DNA of 64,000 bases from Onchocerca volvulus (taxonomy: Eukaryota; Nematoda; Chromadorea; Rhabditida; Onchocercidae): the NCBI GenBank assembly GCA_000499405.2, contig HG738138.1, positions 17,157,119-17,221,118 of the forward strand, written 5' to 3'. The position numbers were made by a program, and so were the translations under genes. Position 1 is the stretch's first letter. Each line of letters opens with the position of its first letter. Positions 13,856 through 25,045 of this stretch are shown here, piece after piece. The notes beneath the pieces are model-generated. The model did not search any database, was not told the DNA's origin, and worked only from the letters and a program-made list of their open reading frames with translations.

Positions 13856-15321
13856 CATAACCTCGCGGCAAGAATGAAACAACTGTATCAGCTTCGCCTA
13901 ATTCAATAGCTTCTTTCTCATCCGCTGATAATAACTGTCCACTAGCTAGATATCTAAAATGAAATCTAACATTTTTTAATTCAATTCAAAATTTGCGAAG
14001 AAAAAGTGGAGGGAATAATGCAAAAGAATTAATGAAATTAGTGCGCTCGGCAATCTCCTTATTTTTAATTGAAAAATTTTTTATCTATGTAATTAAATCA
14101 AACAATTCATCTTTTCATACGAGCAGCATACACCTTTTTTTTCATGAAACATCCATCTTCTCCTAGCAACGTTTACGTCTAATCTTACTATTCTTTCGAA
14201 GTTAGTTTCTTGATTCCGGAAATGATTAAGAGAAAAAGTGCCAATACTTGTAAGCAGGATTCAACTCAACGTCACGTTCCAAATTTCGATATAGATCCGC
14301 CATAAAACGTGATGCTATGTCATCCTTTACACCAACAACTAGCGGTCGTGGATATTCAATTCCTAACAGTTCCAATATTTTCGACTCTAATCTCGCACTT
14401 CCATGTCTGAAAAGCCATAGTAAACATAAAAATTTGAAAAGTGTAGAAGTACTGCTTGTTAAATTCAAGCATCTTGGGAAATATCCTGTTCCATTTTGAA
14501 ATAGATATACTAAACTGTAGCCGGAGTCAACATTTGAAGCATAGCTATACGGTATGGATAATATCGTGTGATTAGAATCGCAGTCAGAACAAACCCAAGA
14601 AATACTAGCAATTTAATAGAGTAAGATGTAAAAAAATCTTATGCGAGGAATGAAAAATAAACTTTTTATTACAGCAATGTGAGAAACCCTCCATCCAATA
14701 ATATTCCACACATTTTTATTTCCATAAGTCATAAGACAAATTACATCGTAAATGCAGGACATGGATATTTTAAGCAAGTCTACATATTTTCGCCAGACGT
14801 TGATCAATTATTTTTTAATTTTATGACAGAAGAATAGATTGTAATTCAAATAAATTTGAGAATGTAAAATAATATCTTATTGTTTTATTATTTCATATTT
14901 CATATTTGAAAGATGGGAGATGAAAATGTTTATGTCAGTTTTATATGAGAAAACCGTTTCTCTCATAGGATAAAGAGTATATGACATAATACTGAGAATC
15001 TGATCAAAACTTTTCAAGATGGGATCAAAATTCTATTTATCTATTTGTGAGAGAATATGGTTTTTACTCATTAAGTTTATAAATAATTCGGAATAATTAA
15101 ATAACGCGACTTCATCTAATGAGTAAGCATTAATTTGCAACTTTTTCAGTTGCTTTTGAAATAAAAGAAGTGGAAAGTAAGCCTGAAGACCTGCTAACAG
15201 CAAGTGGTATCGATTGCGCGTTCTCGTTATCCACATAAAAGCCTGTTGATGCTTGTACCACATTGAAACAATAAATTGGTATCAATAGCACTGACAGAAC
15301 CGACCGATTATCGCAATCCAT
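11187..15321 (-). CDS. BMP-class TGF-beta superfamily ligand, nine exons
   Basis: Secreted signalling ligand precursor of about 400 residues. Exons (right to left): 15321-15191, 14406-14248, 13953-13862, 13526-13376, 13035-12896, 12679-~12512, 12401-12340, 12139-12006, 11313-11187. The ATG at 15319-15321 directly follows a TTTCAG, a likely spliced-leader site, and opens a signal peptide ([18 protein letters not shown]). The prodomain shows BMP5-8-type motifs: [32 protein letters not shown]. The furin-type site HQRIKR lies near 12577. The knot domain reads [15 protein letters not shown], then [34 protein letters not shown] and VRDCGCQ-stop. Six knot cysteines are present; the usual CC pair is KC (SEAKCAPSS). 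Donors of exons 1 and 6 are weak and inferred from phase. In C. elegans the relatives are DBL-1 and TIG-2; I cannot say which is the orthologue. Confidence 0.93.
11587..11620. repeat. (TA)n microsatellite in the last BMP intron
   Basis: Uninterrupted alternating TA of about 34 bp in the intron between exons 8 and 9 of the BMP gene. It is immediately followed by a perfect hairpin. Confidence 0.9.
11625..11682. repeat. Perfect 23-bp inverted repeat (hairpin), 12-nt loop
   Basis: Arms 11625-11647 and 11660-11682 are exact reverse complements (left arm starts TTTCTACAGTATAT), separated by 12 AT-rich bases. It lies in the last intron of the BMP gene next to a TA microsatellite. It could be a foldback or MITE remnant, or an AT-rich cruciform. 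The AT content makes a small-RNA precursor less likely but not excluded. Confidence 0.85.
13793..13853. repeat. Long (TA)n microsatellite in a BMP intron
   Basis: About 60 bp of uninterrupted TA dinucleotide lies some 9 bp downstream of the donor of the third BMP exon (donor near 13861, minus strand). It is likely to be length-polymorphic. Confidence 0.9.
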
Positions 15322-16300
15322 CTGAAATTCAAATTACTCAAATATTTCGTTAAAAAATTCAAAAATCTGCAAAGTTGCGAAAGTTGCAGTGAAGTATAAA
15401 TCGGATTATTTATCACATCTCGATTTGAATTAAATCATTTAGTCACAGTGATACAATATTTAACTTGTACAGAATTAATGCAGAAATTTCTTCGAGGGAA
15501 AGAAAAATATCCTTCCTTATAAGATCTTCCTTGGTATGAACAGTTATCATTTTGATGTTCGAATGCTGGTATAGATGGAGACAAAACGAAATATATGTTA
15601 CTTTTAAAAACTTTAAATATTCCCGAGGAAAAAAAAGAAAATTTCACTGAATACTTAATGAGAAGTAATTTACCTTAATTACTAAGATTCTTACTGTATG
15701 TTCATTCGACATTCCGACAACTTTATTTGACAAAACTAATCGCTTAATCTGCTTAATTACTTAAAATGTAATCAGAAGTTGAATACTGCACAAAAGTAAT
15801 CCAATTAATCCGGAGATATCAAAGTGATCTGGTAATTTCTGTACGACCTATTACTTGTTTCAGTAATTTTATTCATTTCTAATAAATAATTCTCAATAAT
15901 TTCGCAATCATGCAGAAAAGCATGAGATCCGTTGACCTTTGAACTGAAGGCTCTTTCTCTGTGATATTAACAATAACATTCGCATCAGCATCTAAGCCAG
16001 AAATCTCATCTTTCTTTGCCAAATTCACATTTCCCGATACTTCTACATCTCTCTTTTTGCAATTAATTTCTTTTTCATCGCTTTCTGTTATAATAGCGCT
16101 CGATAACCTTCTCTTTTCTCACAACTTGATTCCTTCCTAACAAAGAATATAATAAAACATCCTCCCGACCTTTAACCCCAGAACCACATAAAATAGAATA
16201 TTAAAGTCTCGCACACCCATCGTACTGGCGGTCGACTTGTCGCACACGCTGCAAAAGTTGCGTAAGCGTCTTATCTTTTATTTACGGATTACTGTAGATG

Positions 16301-16320
16301 CTTCTAGATTGTTCTGGAAT
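16301..16320 (+). promoter_or_regulatory. Putative heat-shock element upstream of sti-1
   Basis: Four contiguous 5-mers alternate in the nTTCn/nGAAn pattern: cTTCt, aGATt, gTTCt, gGAAt. Three are perfect and one has a single mismatch. Such arrays bind heat-shock factor trimers, and STI1/HOP genes are classic HSF targets in other eukaryotes. The site is about 770 bp upstream of the sti-1 start codon. Whether it is used is inference. Confidence 0.45.
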
Positions 16321-16547
16321 GGTGGAGGTGGAGGCATTTATAGACCTTTACGAATAGAGAATTTTGATTTTCTGTTAAGTGTCCGGTCGGTTACGTTCGA
16401 TGGGTCTGGGGAATTCCGCAGTATTTCGGGTGAGAAAAACTCGAGATGTCCTTCCCAAGTATCCGTTCAGTTCAGGCTTAGCAACAACTACTGGATCCGG
16501 CCGGCCATACATGAAATTACGGATTTGAACTGAAACTCATGATGTAC

Positions 16548-16569
16548 TCCGAATAGTCGACTATTCGGA
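16548..16569. repeat. Perfect 22-bp palindrome in the divergent promoter region
   Basis: Reads TCCGAATAGTC and then its exact reverse complement, centred on a GTCGAC core, with no spacer. A spacerless palindrome of this length is uncommon by chance and has the form of a dimeric DNA-binding site, but no factor is recognised. Confidence 0.85.
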
Positions 16570-17088
16570 CTCTATTCCAGTGGCACCTTAGGACATTCTC
16601 CCGACTAACATTCTCTGTTTGAAATTCTATTTATATACATACATTCTTCCATTACCATAACGGAACCCTGTGATGTATTATCTGTCATGTCTGAAAGTTC
16701 ACTGATTAGGCATTCCTACAAGTATTGATTTCTACTTATCAGGTTTCTTGTATTTATCAGGTTTCTGTTAGCAATCCGTAATATTTCAATTGTTACAATA
16801 AGGCATATTCTTGAAAAACAGAATCCGCTAAACAAAGCTTTTTTTTTGATTCGCTCTTTATTGTAGTAGTGGAAAACGTACAACGTGTAATATATTTATA
16901 ACTGCGTTATTTATGGATATCATTTCGTGATAATTTCTCTTTTTAATCTCACGTGATTTCTTGTAGTTTTATTCGCAATTTCTAGTTTCATCTTCAATTT
17001 CTTCTAGTTTTATTTACATTTCTTGATTTTCAGGTGATATAAAATATAAGATAGTCATACGGTGGAAGTGTGTTCTCAGTGAACAATA

Positions 17089-19791
17089 ATGGCAGAGGTA
17101 ATTTCTTCTTCCTATTTATTATATTTTAGTAGTTATCCTCAAATAAATTTCTCTCTGTTTGGTGAAAGAGGGAATGTTTTAGATTTTAAGGAAAATATAT
17201 GGTGGCATCTTTGTATTAAGGTTTATGTTGCAGGCTTTAAAGGAAAAAGAACTCGGTAATGCAGCATATAAACAGCGAAATTTTGATGAAGCAGTACAGC
17301 ATTATGAGAAAGCTATCGCACTTGATCCGACAAATATTGTTTTCTATAACAACAAAGCTGGTAGGATTTGTTGTTTACAACTGTTTGACGAATAATCTCT
17401 CTAGTTTTGCTCCATTAATTATGCAATGATTTAGTAGTGCACTAATCAGAAAGGATGTAATTTTGTCTATCCATTTGTCTCTGTGGAATTTTTGGATTAA
17501 TTTTTTCAGCTTTCTCTCTGTAATGGTTGTTTGGTGAGTGTATTTTAAGCAGTTAATTTATTAGCTTAATTTTTTAATAGAAGTTCGAATTCATTTTATA
17601 AATAAACATTATAATTAATTTGGTTAAAGAAAAGAAAAATTTTTGATTCATTTAACTAGAATAACGATTTTGTAAAAAACTTGGTTGAGTGTTACCATTA
17701 GTGCTAAAAATGCTGCATATGATGAGGGATTGAGCATTCATTTTGTACTGATCTAATGTCAGTTAAATTTTTTGGAATCGTAGATATTGCGCCTTAAAGG
17801 GAGTTTGTTTATACTCTACTGTATAAATTAATAGTTCATTATGGTTTCTGAATGCATTAATGGATGCTAACTTACATTACATCTTCGATCATTTGCATTA
17901 ACTATTTCCCTATTATTTGACGGCTTGCTTTTTTATGATCTGTTCAGTAGATAATCCATTCAAAACGAAAGATACTGATTAAAAATTATATTCGTCATTG
18001 TAGCAGTGCTTTTCGAGCAGAAGAAGTATGATGAATGCATCGAACTGTGCAAGAAAGCAGTAGATATTGGACGTGAACAGCGAGCGGACTATACGCATAT
18101 TGCAAAGTAAACTATTTAAAAAATAAAAATAAAAACTTAAATATAAAACCAGTATTCTCTTTCTTTCATTTAGATATATGTAAATATAAATAAGAATGTT
18201 CCTGTGTAACTATGTTCCAATTAGTGTTTACTTTCAACAAATATATTAAAGCAATTTCACAGGGCTTTTTCTCGGATAGGAAACGCTTATATGAAATTGG
18301 ATCAGTTGAAAGAAGCACTTACCTATTTCGATAAGTCGCTATCGGAACATAGAGATCCGGTAAGACATTATTTTTACACCTCTTTGTTTGGTTTATCATT
18401 TTATGACTATCCAGTTCAATGCAGTATATTTCTTTAATTGTTTGACCAATATTAAAATCAAATCATCGATCATTTTCCTCGAATATTTTTTTGTGATACA
18501 ATTTAAGTAATGAAAATTTTATATTACAGGGTGCATAACTTATCGATCGTATGAATTTCAGGAATTAGTGAAGAAAAAGAAGGCATTGGAGAAAGAGTTA
18601 GCTGAAAAAGAAAGATTAGCGTACATAGATCCAGAAATAGCGGAAAGAGAGAAAATTAAGGGTAACGAACTTTTCAAGCGAGGTTAGGTTTCTTTGGATT
18701 CTGAAGATACCATTGCATCATTTGTGAATAAATTAAATTTAGTTATCTTCTAATAACTATCAATTCCAGCTATTTTATGATGACATATCTTGAAATATCG
18801 TATTTTGTTTTAAAACTCATTAACTATTTTATTTTGTAATTTTTGTTATCGACATTCATGATGACTTTACGTCTTAGTGCATAGTACATGCATTATACAT
18901 AGTACAATGCATATGTCTTAGTGCATAGTGCATAATGCACAGTACAAAGAAAGTTGATTCCGTAACAGTAGGATAAATATTTCAGATCCTTTTTACTTTA
19001 CGTTGTCAAAAGTTTTTTAGGCAAATATCCAGAAGCAATGAAACATTATAACGAAGCCGTGAAACGAGATCCTGAAAATCCTGTCCTCTATTCAAACAGA
19101 GCAGCTTGTTACACAAAATTGATGGAGTTTCAGCGAGCACTTGAAGACTGCGATACATGTATCAAGAAAGATCCTACCTTTAGTAAGTTTATAAAAAAAT
19201 GATGGCACAAATTATAAAATTTGTGGTGTCATTTACTGGAAAATTATGTACGTGCGCGTTAATTTGTATATAAAAATGTCTGGACATAATTTTTATCACA
19301 TATAGATTTTCTTATATATAATGTGTTTCTTTTCAGTAAAAGCCTATATCAGGAAAGGTGCTGCATTAGTTGCACTTAAAGAATACGGTAAAGCGCAAAG
19401 CGCATATGAAGCAGCTCTTGCATTAGATAATAATAATCAAGAGGCTCGTGATGGTTTAATGAATGCAATGAGCAACAATAATGAAGATCCAGACGCTGCA
19501 CGAGAGCGTGCATTACGGGATCCAGAAGTACAGGAAATCCTGAAGTTCGTTTTCTCCAAATATTTTCTAGAAGATAAGAGATCATACCATCACTTAATTT
19601 TTAGCTGTCAGTAATCTTATTGAAATTTGTTTAAACCAAATCAATCAATCATTTTTAGGGACCCGGGTATGCGGCTGCTGCTGGAACAAATGAGTCAGGA
19701 TCCTGGTGCAGTACGTGAACATCTTCAAAATCCAGATATTTTAAGAAAACTTATGAAACTACGCGAAGCGGGCATTATCAAATTGCGATAA
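17089..19791 (+). CDS. sti-1: STI1/HOP co-chaperone, short nematode form
   Basis: Hsp70/Hsp90 organising protein of the cytosol, which bridges Hsp90 and Hsp70 through TPR domains. Eight exons: 17089-17097, 17234-17360, 18007-18106, 18263-18359, 18562-18682, 19021-19182, 19337-19544, 19659-19791. They sum to 957 nt, so the protein is 318 aa with perfect phase. Residues about 4-120 form TPR2A ([17 protein letters not shown], then [15 protein letters not shown] and [14 protein letters not shown]). Residues about 140-255 form TPR2B ([29 protein letters not shown]). The C-terminus is the DP2 module ([18 protein letters not shown], ending GIIKLR). The N-terminal TPR1-DP1 part of yeast and vertebrate STI1 (over 500 aa) is absent, as in C. 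elegans STI-1 of about 320 aa. The first coding exon is only three codons, MAE. Identification is very secure. Confidence 0.98.
18861..18955. repeat. Short interspersed GTGCATAGT-type repeats in a sti-1 intron
   Basis: Several copies of a TTAGTGCATAGT/GCATAGTAC-like unit occur within about 90 bp of the intron between exons 5 and 6. This looks like a small imperfect satellite and shows no coding or splicing signal. Confidence 0.6.
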
Positions 19792-20216
19792 GAGTAATTT
19801 GTATTTGTTACTATGCAGTAAATATCTGCTCCAGTTGGAGAGATTCTTTTTCCATCTTTGTTGGATCTCTAGAAAATTGTTATGGTTCGTGTTCCATAGT
19901 TAAACATTTAAAGTTAAATTGAAGTTAGCAAGTGTTAATGTGCGATAGTTTTCTGAAGGGATTAGATGCAAATGATATTATGGGAAATTGACAAATTTGG
20001 CATAATTGATAGAATTTTGAACGACATGATCTTTCGCATTCTTTTTGCTTCATCTTTCGGATGTCATCCCTTTCCTTTTTACTTTTTATTTTATTTTTTT
20101 TTTTTAAATAAGTGACTTCCGTTTTATTTTTCTGTCTCATAATCAATGTTACCGTTGATAAAATTTATTTCTTCAAATTTAACTATCCCTGGAGTGAGTA
20201 TTCCAGAATTATTTAA

Positions 20217-20736
20217 TCATTTGATATAACAAAGTAGCCAAATACGACGGATACCATAAACTTGGAAGGGATTCGTGATTGATATTACATCATCCACAAC
20301 AAAAAATCCATGTCCTCGATAATCTTGTCTTGAAACTTACTTAATATTTCTAATCGAATGGATTCTATCTTACTTACCCATCAGTGAAGCTTGTAACAGC
20401 GATTATTGCCACCATCACGGTATTCATCTTTAGAAATACTGCAAACAAAAAACATACTAAGTTGAATGAGATCTACCCTTATGTTTTGAAATACTGATAC
20501 ACTGATGCATATCTAGAATACTATTCACTGAATGACTTTATAACTCGAGTTATATTCTCGACCGCATAGCCTGGTTAATCAAGATCTCGCTTTATAAGAA
20601 GGGAAACGTTGGAGTGGTAACGGTATTATTGCACATTACTTGAATACCAGTATCATAGCCCGGAAGGCAAGCTTCTCTCAATGGATTAATATTTGATTTT
20701 TCAGAAAGCTGTTGGGAACATGTATACTTCATAAAC
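20217..20736 (-). CDS. Unresolved small locus downstream of ccz-1
   Basis: I do not recognise this. Three minus-strand open segments lie between the ccz-1 stop (20890) and the sti-1 3' end. Segment A (about 20736-20585) opens with an ATG and contains NPLREACLPGYDTGIQVMC. Segment B (about 20435-20378) is flanked by TTTGCAG and a GTAAGT donor; one frame reads MNTVMVAIIAVTSFTDG and another reads EYRDGGNNRCYKLH. Segment C (20328-20217) reads DYRGHGFFVVDDVISITNP and ends at a TGA. B (from its ATG at 20427) plus C join in phase to give a 53-aa product with a hydrophobic N-terminus. A-B-C can also be joined in phase through a weak donor. The position about 150-460 bp behind ccz-1 on the same strand would suit a downstream operon gene. 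Product and exact exons are unknown. Confidence 0.35.
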
Positions 20737-20889
20737 AGAATGAATCGAAAAATATGGCATGCAATTGACACATATTAGAAAACTTGAAATTTGAGGTTTC
20801 ATATTTTAAGTGGAATGACAACAATATAATAGTGAGAAATTGGCACATGAATGAACAGTGTATAAAACGGATAATGAAATTTGTCACTG

Positions 20890-23800
20890 TTAAAATAAAA
20901 ATACACTATCGAAGTTAATTTTAATAATATCGTTAACATATTGCTGTATTTCAGCCGGTGCAGTAGGTGTAGCACTCCGTAATATGAGTAGTAAAAACCG
21001 TTTGTTTACTTTTTTCATAATAATCCACCAATCAGAATCTAGCTTAGCTGATGTTTCACCAAAATCATTGCTTTCTAAGAATTCATCAAATATATCACAA
21101 ACCGATCTAGAAAATGAAAAAAACACATATCGAGAGCTGTCAAAACGATTCTAGAAATTTAAGAATCTTGAAAGCTCACTAAAAGCAGGAGAAAAATGAC
21201 TTCGGAATTTGTAGTAATCTTCTTTTTGTCTTTTAAAATAAGGAAGACTGTGATGAAGACGTCACATTATTTTTTTCTGTCTTCAGTTTTAAGGATTAAA
21301 AACCAACAAAGAACATTACTTTTCCAAAGAACATTCAACTTACTTGTACACTGAAGATGGTATAGAAGGTAGATTTGAATTGCGGATAGAATCAATATTT
21401 TCGGTAAGACTCGTCTTAAGGCTCATACTTTCTGGATTGAAATACACGAAATGAAATTCGTTTTCCTTTCTTGATATATCATTCAAAGCACCATATGATT
21501 CAGCAATGAGAGACGCTAACGCAGTTAACTCCGGTCCAAGATAATCATCTAATTGTTGCAAAAATTGGGCATCAATACTTTTATGGATGAACATGCAAAC
21601 TGTAGCGTTCAAAGCACGATAAACGATCTAAATTTCAAAAAAAATTGAATTGGATGAAAATACATAAAGAGATAAACAATGAAAATTTTGAGCATCAGTC
21701 ACAAAAAGATTAACGTGCAAGAAAAAAGCATAAGATTTCTTTCGCTTAGTATAACAATAATTAGCAATGTAATAAAATATAATGGTGAAATATAATAAAT
21801 CAATAGATACAAATACAAGGAAGTACAAAAGATAAAGCCAATAAAATAATCAATTGCGATAATATCAAAAAAATTTCCTAACTAAAAATCATACAAAATT
21901 TGATGCTTCATATCCTTCAATGAGGATGGGATATAGAAGAGAAAAAGAAAATCAACCTCTTAACGAAAAATCAAACTATCTACTTTATCACAGAAAAATT
22001 ACCATTTCATAAGGTACAAGCCTTTCTGCGTTATTATCACATAAATAAACGACTGGTAACTTAGCATCACATTTCTCGTTGATTAAAGAATTTTTAGTGG
22101 GCACCACTAAACCCGCCAAGAATTTTCCCCGATGGATTGTGTCCTTTCTGGAATTATGAGTTGCAACGAATGGTAAAATAAGAATTATTCTGAAAATCAT
22201 TTCTACAGGACCTAGCTTTAATATTTGCATAAACGCGGTGATGATGAAACTATCATAAATCAGTCTTTTTCAAAAAGTAACAAAATGAGTCTTTTTCAAA
22301 GAGTAACAAGCAAAAACTGGATCTTTTGTCTATCCGATTGTAAAGCAATTCTATGACTTCTGCGCTTTTTAATTTCCGAAATTTTTCTATCTAGAAGAAT
22401 AACGATACTGGAGTTATCATCAGACTCCAAATTTCCCTTGACAATAACCCGATAAGAAAGATAACTCAGCAGTTCATGCTTTTAAAGAAAATTCAATATT
22501 TAAAATCAATTTTCCTTCTTGTTAGACGAGAAAAAATTGACACTTCAACTGAACGAGAAGTAATAAAAAATGAGAGCAAACCTGCTACATTTTTCAGGTT
22601 GCAGTTCTTCCTTCAATGATCTGCTAAGAAGATGCTGAGTTAGGTATCGACAAAGTACAGGTAAATCGGCTTTGGAAACATTATAAGTTATCAGGCGTTC
22701 CTGATAAAAGAATACAGTTTTCGAAATTTGAGGAAAAGTTTCCCCTAAGTCATCCAAAAGATTTTCAATGCGCAAGTAATTTATACTATCTAGCGACAAA
22801 TAATCGACACCACAAAAAACATCCAGTAAAGGCATCTGCAAAATGATACACATTAGGATGTTGAAAGACATGAGCATATTATCTCAGCGAAATTTAACAT
22901 TGTTAAATGACATTTTGTTTTAAAGGATATAAAAAGAAAAAACTACCCAAACTTTTTTTTGAATACGATCACTAATTCTTTCCCTTTGCCTCTTCATATT
23001 ATTAAGGACGTTCTTAAAGGACCTAAAACAGTTCAGACTATACATATGGATACACCAAGTAAGAAAAAAGAAGCATGCAATCGATTCTGTAGCCCTTTCT
23101 GACCTCTTGAAATTAACAGACAGAAAACGACATATTCCTTCTTGAAATATTCAAAAAAGTTAATCTACCTACCATAAATTAGCTAATTCCAACAGTAATC
23201 ATTATAACAGGGATTCGGTTCAGGATGCAACTTACACGATGAAGACGAAGTTGTGGGAGATAGCGTGAAAAGAAATACTCCAAACGATCCTTCAAATGTG
23301 CAGAATTACCAGCCATAAGTCGAGAAAACGGACCAAAAAATAAACGAAACATTTTGTAAGCCGTTATTAGCACTGCCTTGATAGCCGATCCTCGTAGAAT
23401 GTAATCCTCATTGATGCTAAGTTCTCTAAAAAAAGCGTTTCATAAAAAGAATACTTACAAACATGACAACTCAAACTCAACTCTTCCTTCATTAAAAAAA
23501 TCCGAAACATTATCTTAAAACGATCCCAAGAATGTTACATTTTTCTTTGAGAATATCTTTTAATTTTTCATGCACTACTTGTTATCTGATATTTATTTGA
23601 TACAGCTTAACGAGATAATTTTCTAACAAGTTTACAATTTTTACAAGCCTAGAAAAGTTTTAACAATTTCTGTGTTAAATGAAGTCCAATGCTTTAAAAT
23701 TTTTCTCCATCAATATAAATGAACAACAATGATTTCGAAAGTGTTTCAAAGAGAAAACAAAAGAACTATTCAACGCATTCCGAAAGATTTTGTTTTTGAT

Positions 23801-24776
23801 TTATATCTTCCAAACTTAATATATATCAATCAAGTTATTCATGTTAAAGGACTACAATAATTCCTGATTTTAATCATACGAAATTTTTTGCCTCGAAAAT
23901 ATTTGAGTGTAAAATCTATTCCAACAACTTAATATTAATTCACTAGTTTAATCAAAATATTTATTAAAAAAAAGTAATTAAGTCGTTTTTGGAAAAAGTT
24001 TAAATATCAAAAAATGTATTCAAATGAGACCATATTCCCAGTATAATCAAAGATTGTTATTCGGGCAACATCATTAAGTGAATAAATAATATGAGAAATT
24101 AAACTCTATTCCAAAGCTGAGAATCACTGCCTTTCAAGATGATGGAAATGGAATTTCAAAACTCTCAATTCTAACAAAACAATAATTCAAATAAAGCACA
24201 GCAAGTAAATATCAAAATAATTGAAGGGATAAAATATGAAACAATACTCACATGTTTATACCGGTTCCAATAATAAATTTTCCCGATTCTACTTGGATAT
24301 ATACATGCAACTGTTTAGAAGTATTCACATAACGATGTTGAAATTCCGATTCATTTTTTTTTTCTGTGAAATTTTCAGTGAAATTTACAACTGCTTCCGC
24401 AAAACCTGTTATTTGCGACTGAAAAACGATAGCAAGTTATGATTGTCATATTTCTAATCATATGCTGTGAAATCGACTATTGGAAATGCAAATATTTAAT
24501 TTTAAAAACGAAATTTATCGATAACATTCGAGAAATTCTCATAAATTAATAATAACGATAGTAAAATAAACAGTGCACCTGCTTTTCCACTGATTCATTT
24601 TGAGGGCTGTTGAAATAAAAAACTCGTTCACTTTCTTTGCCTTCGATACGTCCGGAATCGGGATGTGCAACGAAGATGAAGTCGAATATATCGATGAAAT
24701 GACAAGCATTGCTCTTGCTTTTCGTACTTGTCGGACTGCTGAATAGAAAATTTCCGGAAAATGTTGACGGATTCAT
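20890..24776 (-). CDS. ccz-1: CCZ1, subunit of the Mon1-Ccz1 Rab7 GEF
   Basis: CCZ1 pairs with MON1 to activate Rab7 on late endosomes, driving Rab5-to-Rab7 conversion, lysosome fusion and phagosome maturation. Seven exons, right to left: 24776-24579, 24418-24252, 23425-23236, 22835-22582, 22147-22003, 21627-21344, 21106-20890. They sum to 1,455 nt, a 484-aa protein, almost exactly the length of human CCZ1 (482 aa), with all phases consistent. The N-terminal longin-like part reads FDFIFVAHPDSG and GFAEAVVNFTENF. The middle reads HLKDRLEYFFSRYLPQLRLH, where human has LKERLEKFFHRYLQ, and then LLDVFCGVDYLSLDS. Later segments are RGKFLAGLVVP and YLGPELTALASLIAESYG, and the C-terminus DWWIIMKKVNKRFL matches human DYWVVGKKSDRREL. 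The third-exon join uses a strong GTGAGT donor. No conserved segment appears to be missing. Confidence 0.96.
22262..22311. repeat. Imperfect tandem duplication in a ccz-1 intron
   Basis: Two neighbouring copies of about 24 bp, each containing AGTCTTTTTCAAA followed by AGTAACAA, differ at a few bases. They lie in the intron between exons 4 and 5. No function is inferred. Confidence 0.6.
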
Positions 24777-25045
24777 TCACAGGATCCGATAATTGACCAT
24801 TCCATTAACACGAAATTTAAAACACAATTGGCTAAAACATAAAGATGTATGTAAAAACTTATAACAAAACCAATAGACAACTGAAATTTGGCAAATTAAA
24901 TTTGAAATGGAGAAAAAGCATCAGCAAAGAAACTTCAATTGACGATGAAATCAACAATCGCTAAACCGCCGTATATGATGATATTAATGATGCGAGCAAT
25001 TTAGGAAAAAAAATACCGACAACATCTCCAACCTTATTTCCGCAG

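Larger units (their letters stand above)
15322..17088. promoter_or_regulatory. Divergent intergenic region between the BMP gene and sti-1
   Basis: A 1.77 kb region separates two genes transcribed outward, so it should hold both promoters. The segment at about 16200-16530 is clearly richer in G and C than the surroundings, and it holds the heat-shock-element-like block at 16301-16320 and a 22-bp palindrome at 16548-16569. A TTTTCAG at 17027-17033, 55 bases upstream of the sti-1 ATG, is a plausible trans-splice acceptor. A minus-strand frame of about 80 codons without an ATG at its start (about 16128-15890, containing NLAKKDEISGLDADAN) could be an extra 5' exon of the BMP gene or chance; I could not join it to anything. 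Confidence 0.5.

Noticed and set aside
14226..14468. Apparent signal-peptide start of the BMP precursor ([11 protein letters not shown] just before RHGSARLES)
   Set aside because: The frame has no ATG there, and a textbook TTTTCAG acceptor at 14407 shows that the hydrophobic part is intron. The real signal peptide is in the exon at 15321-15191.
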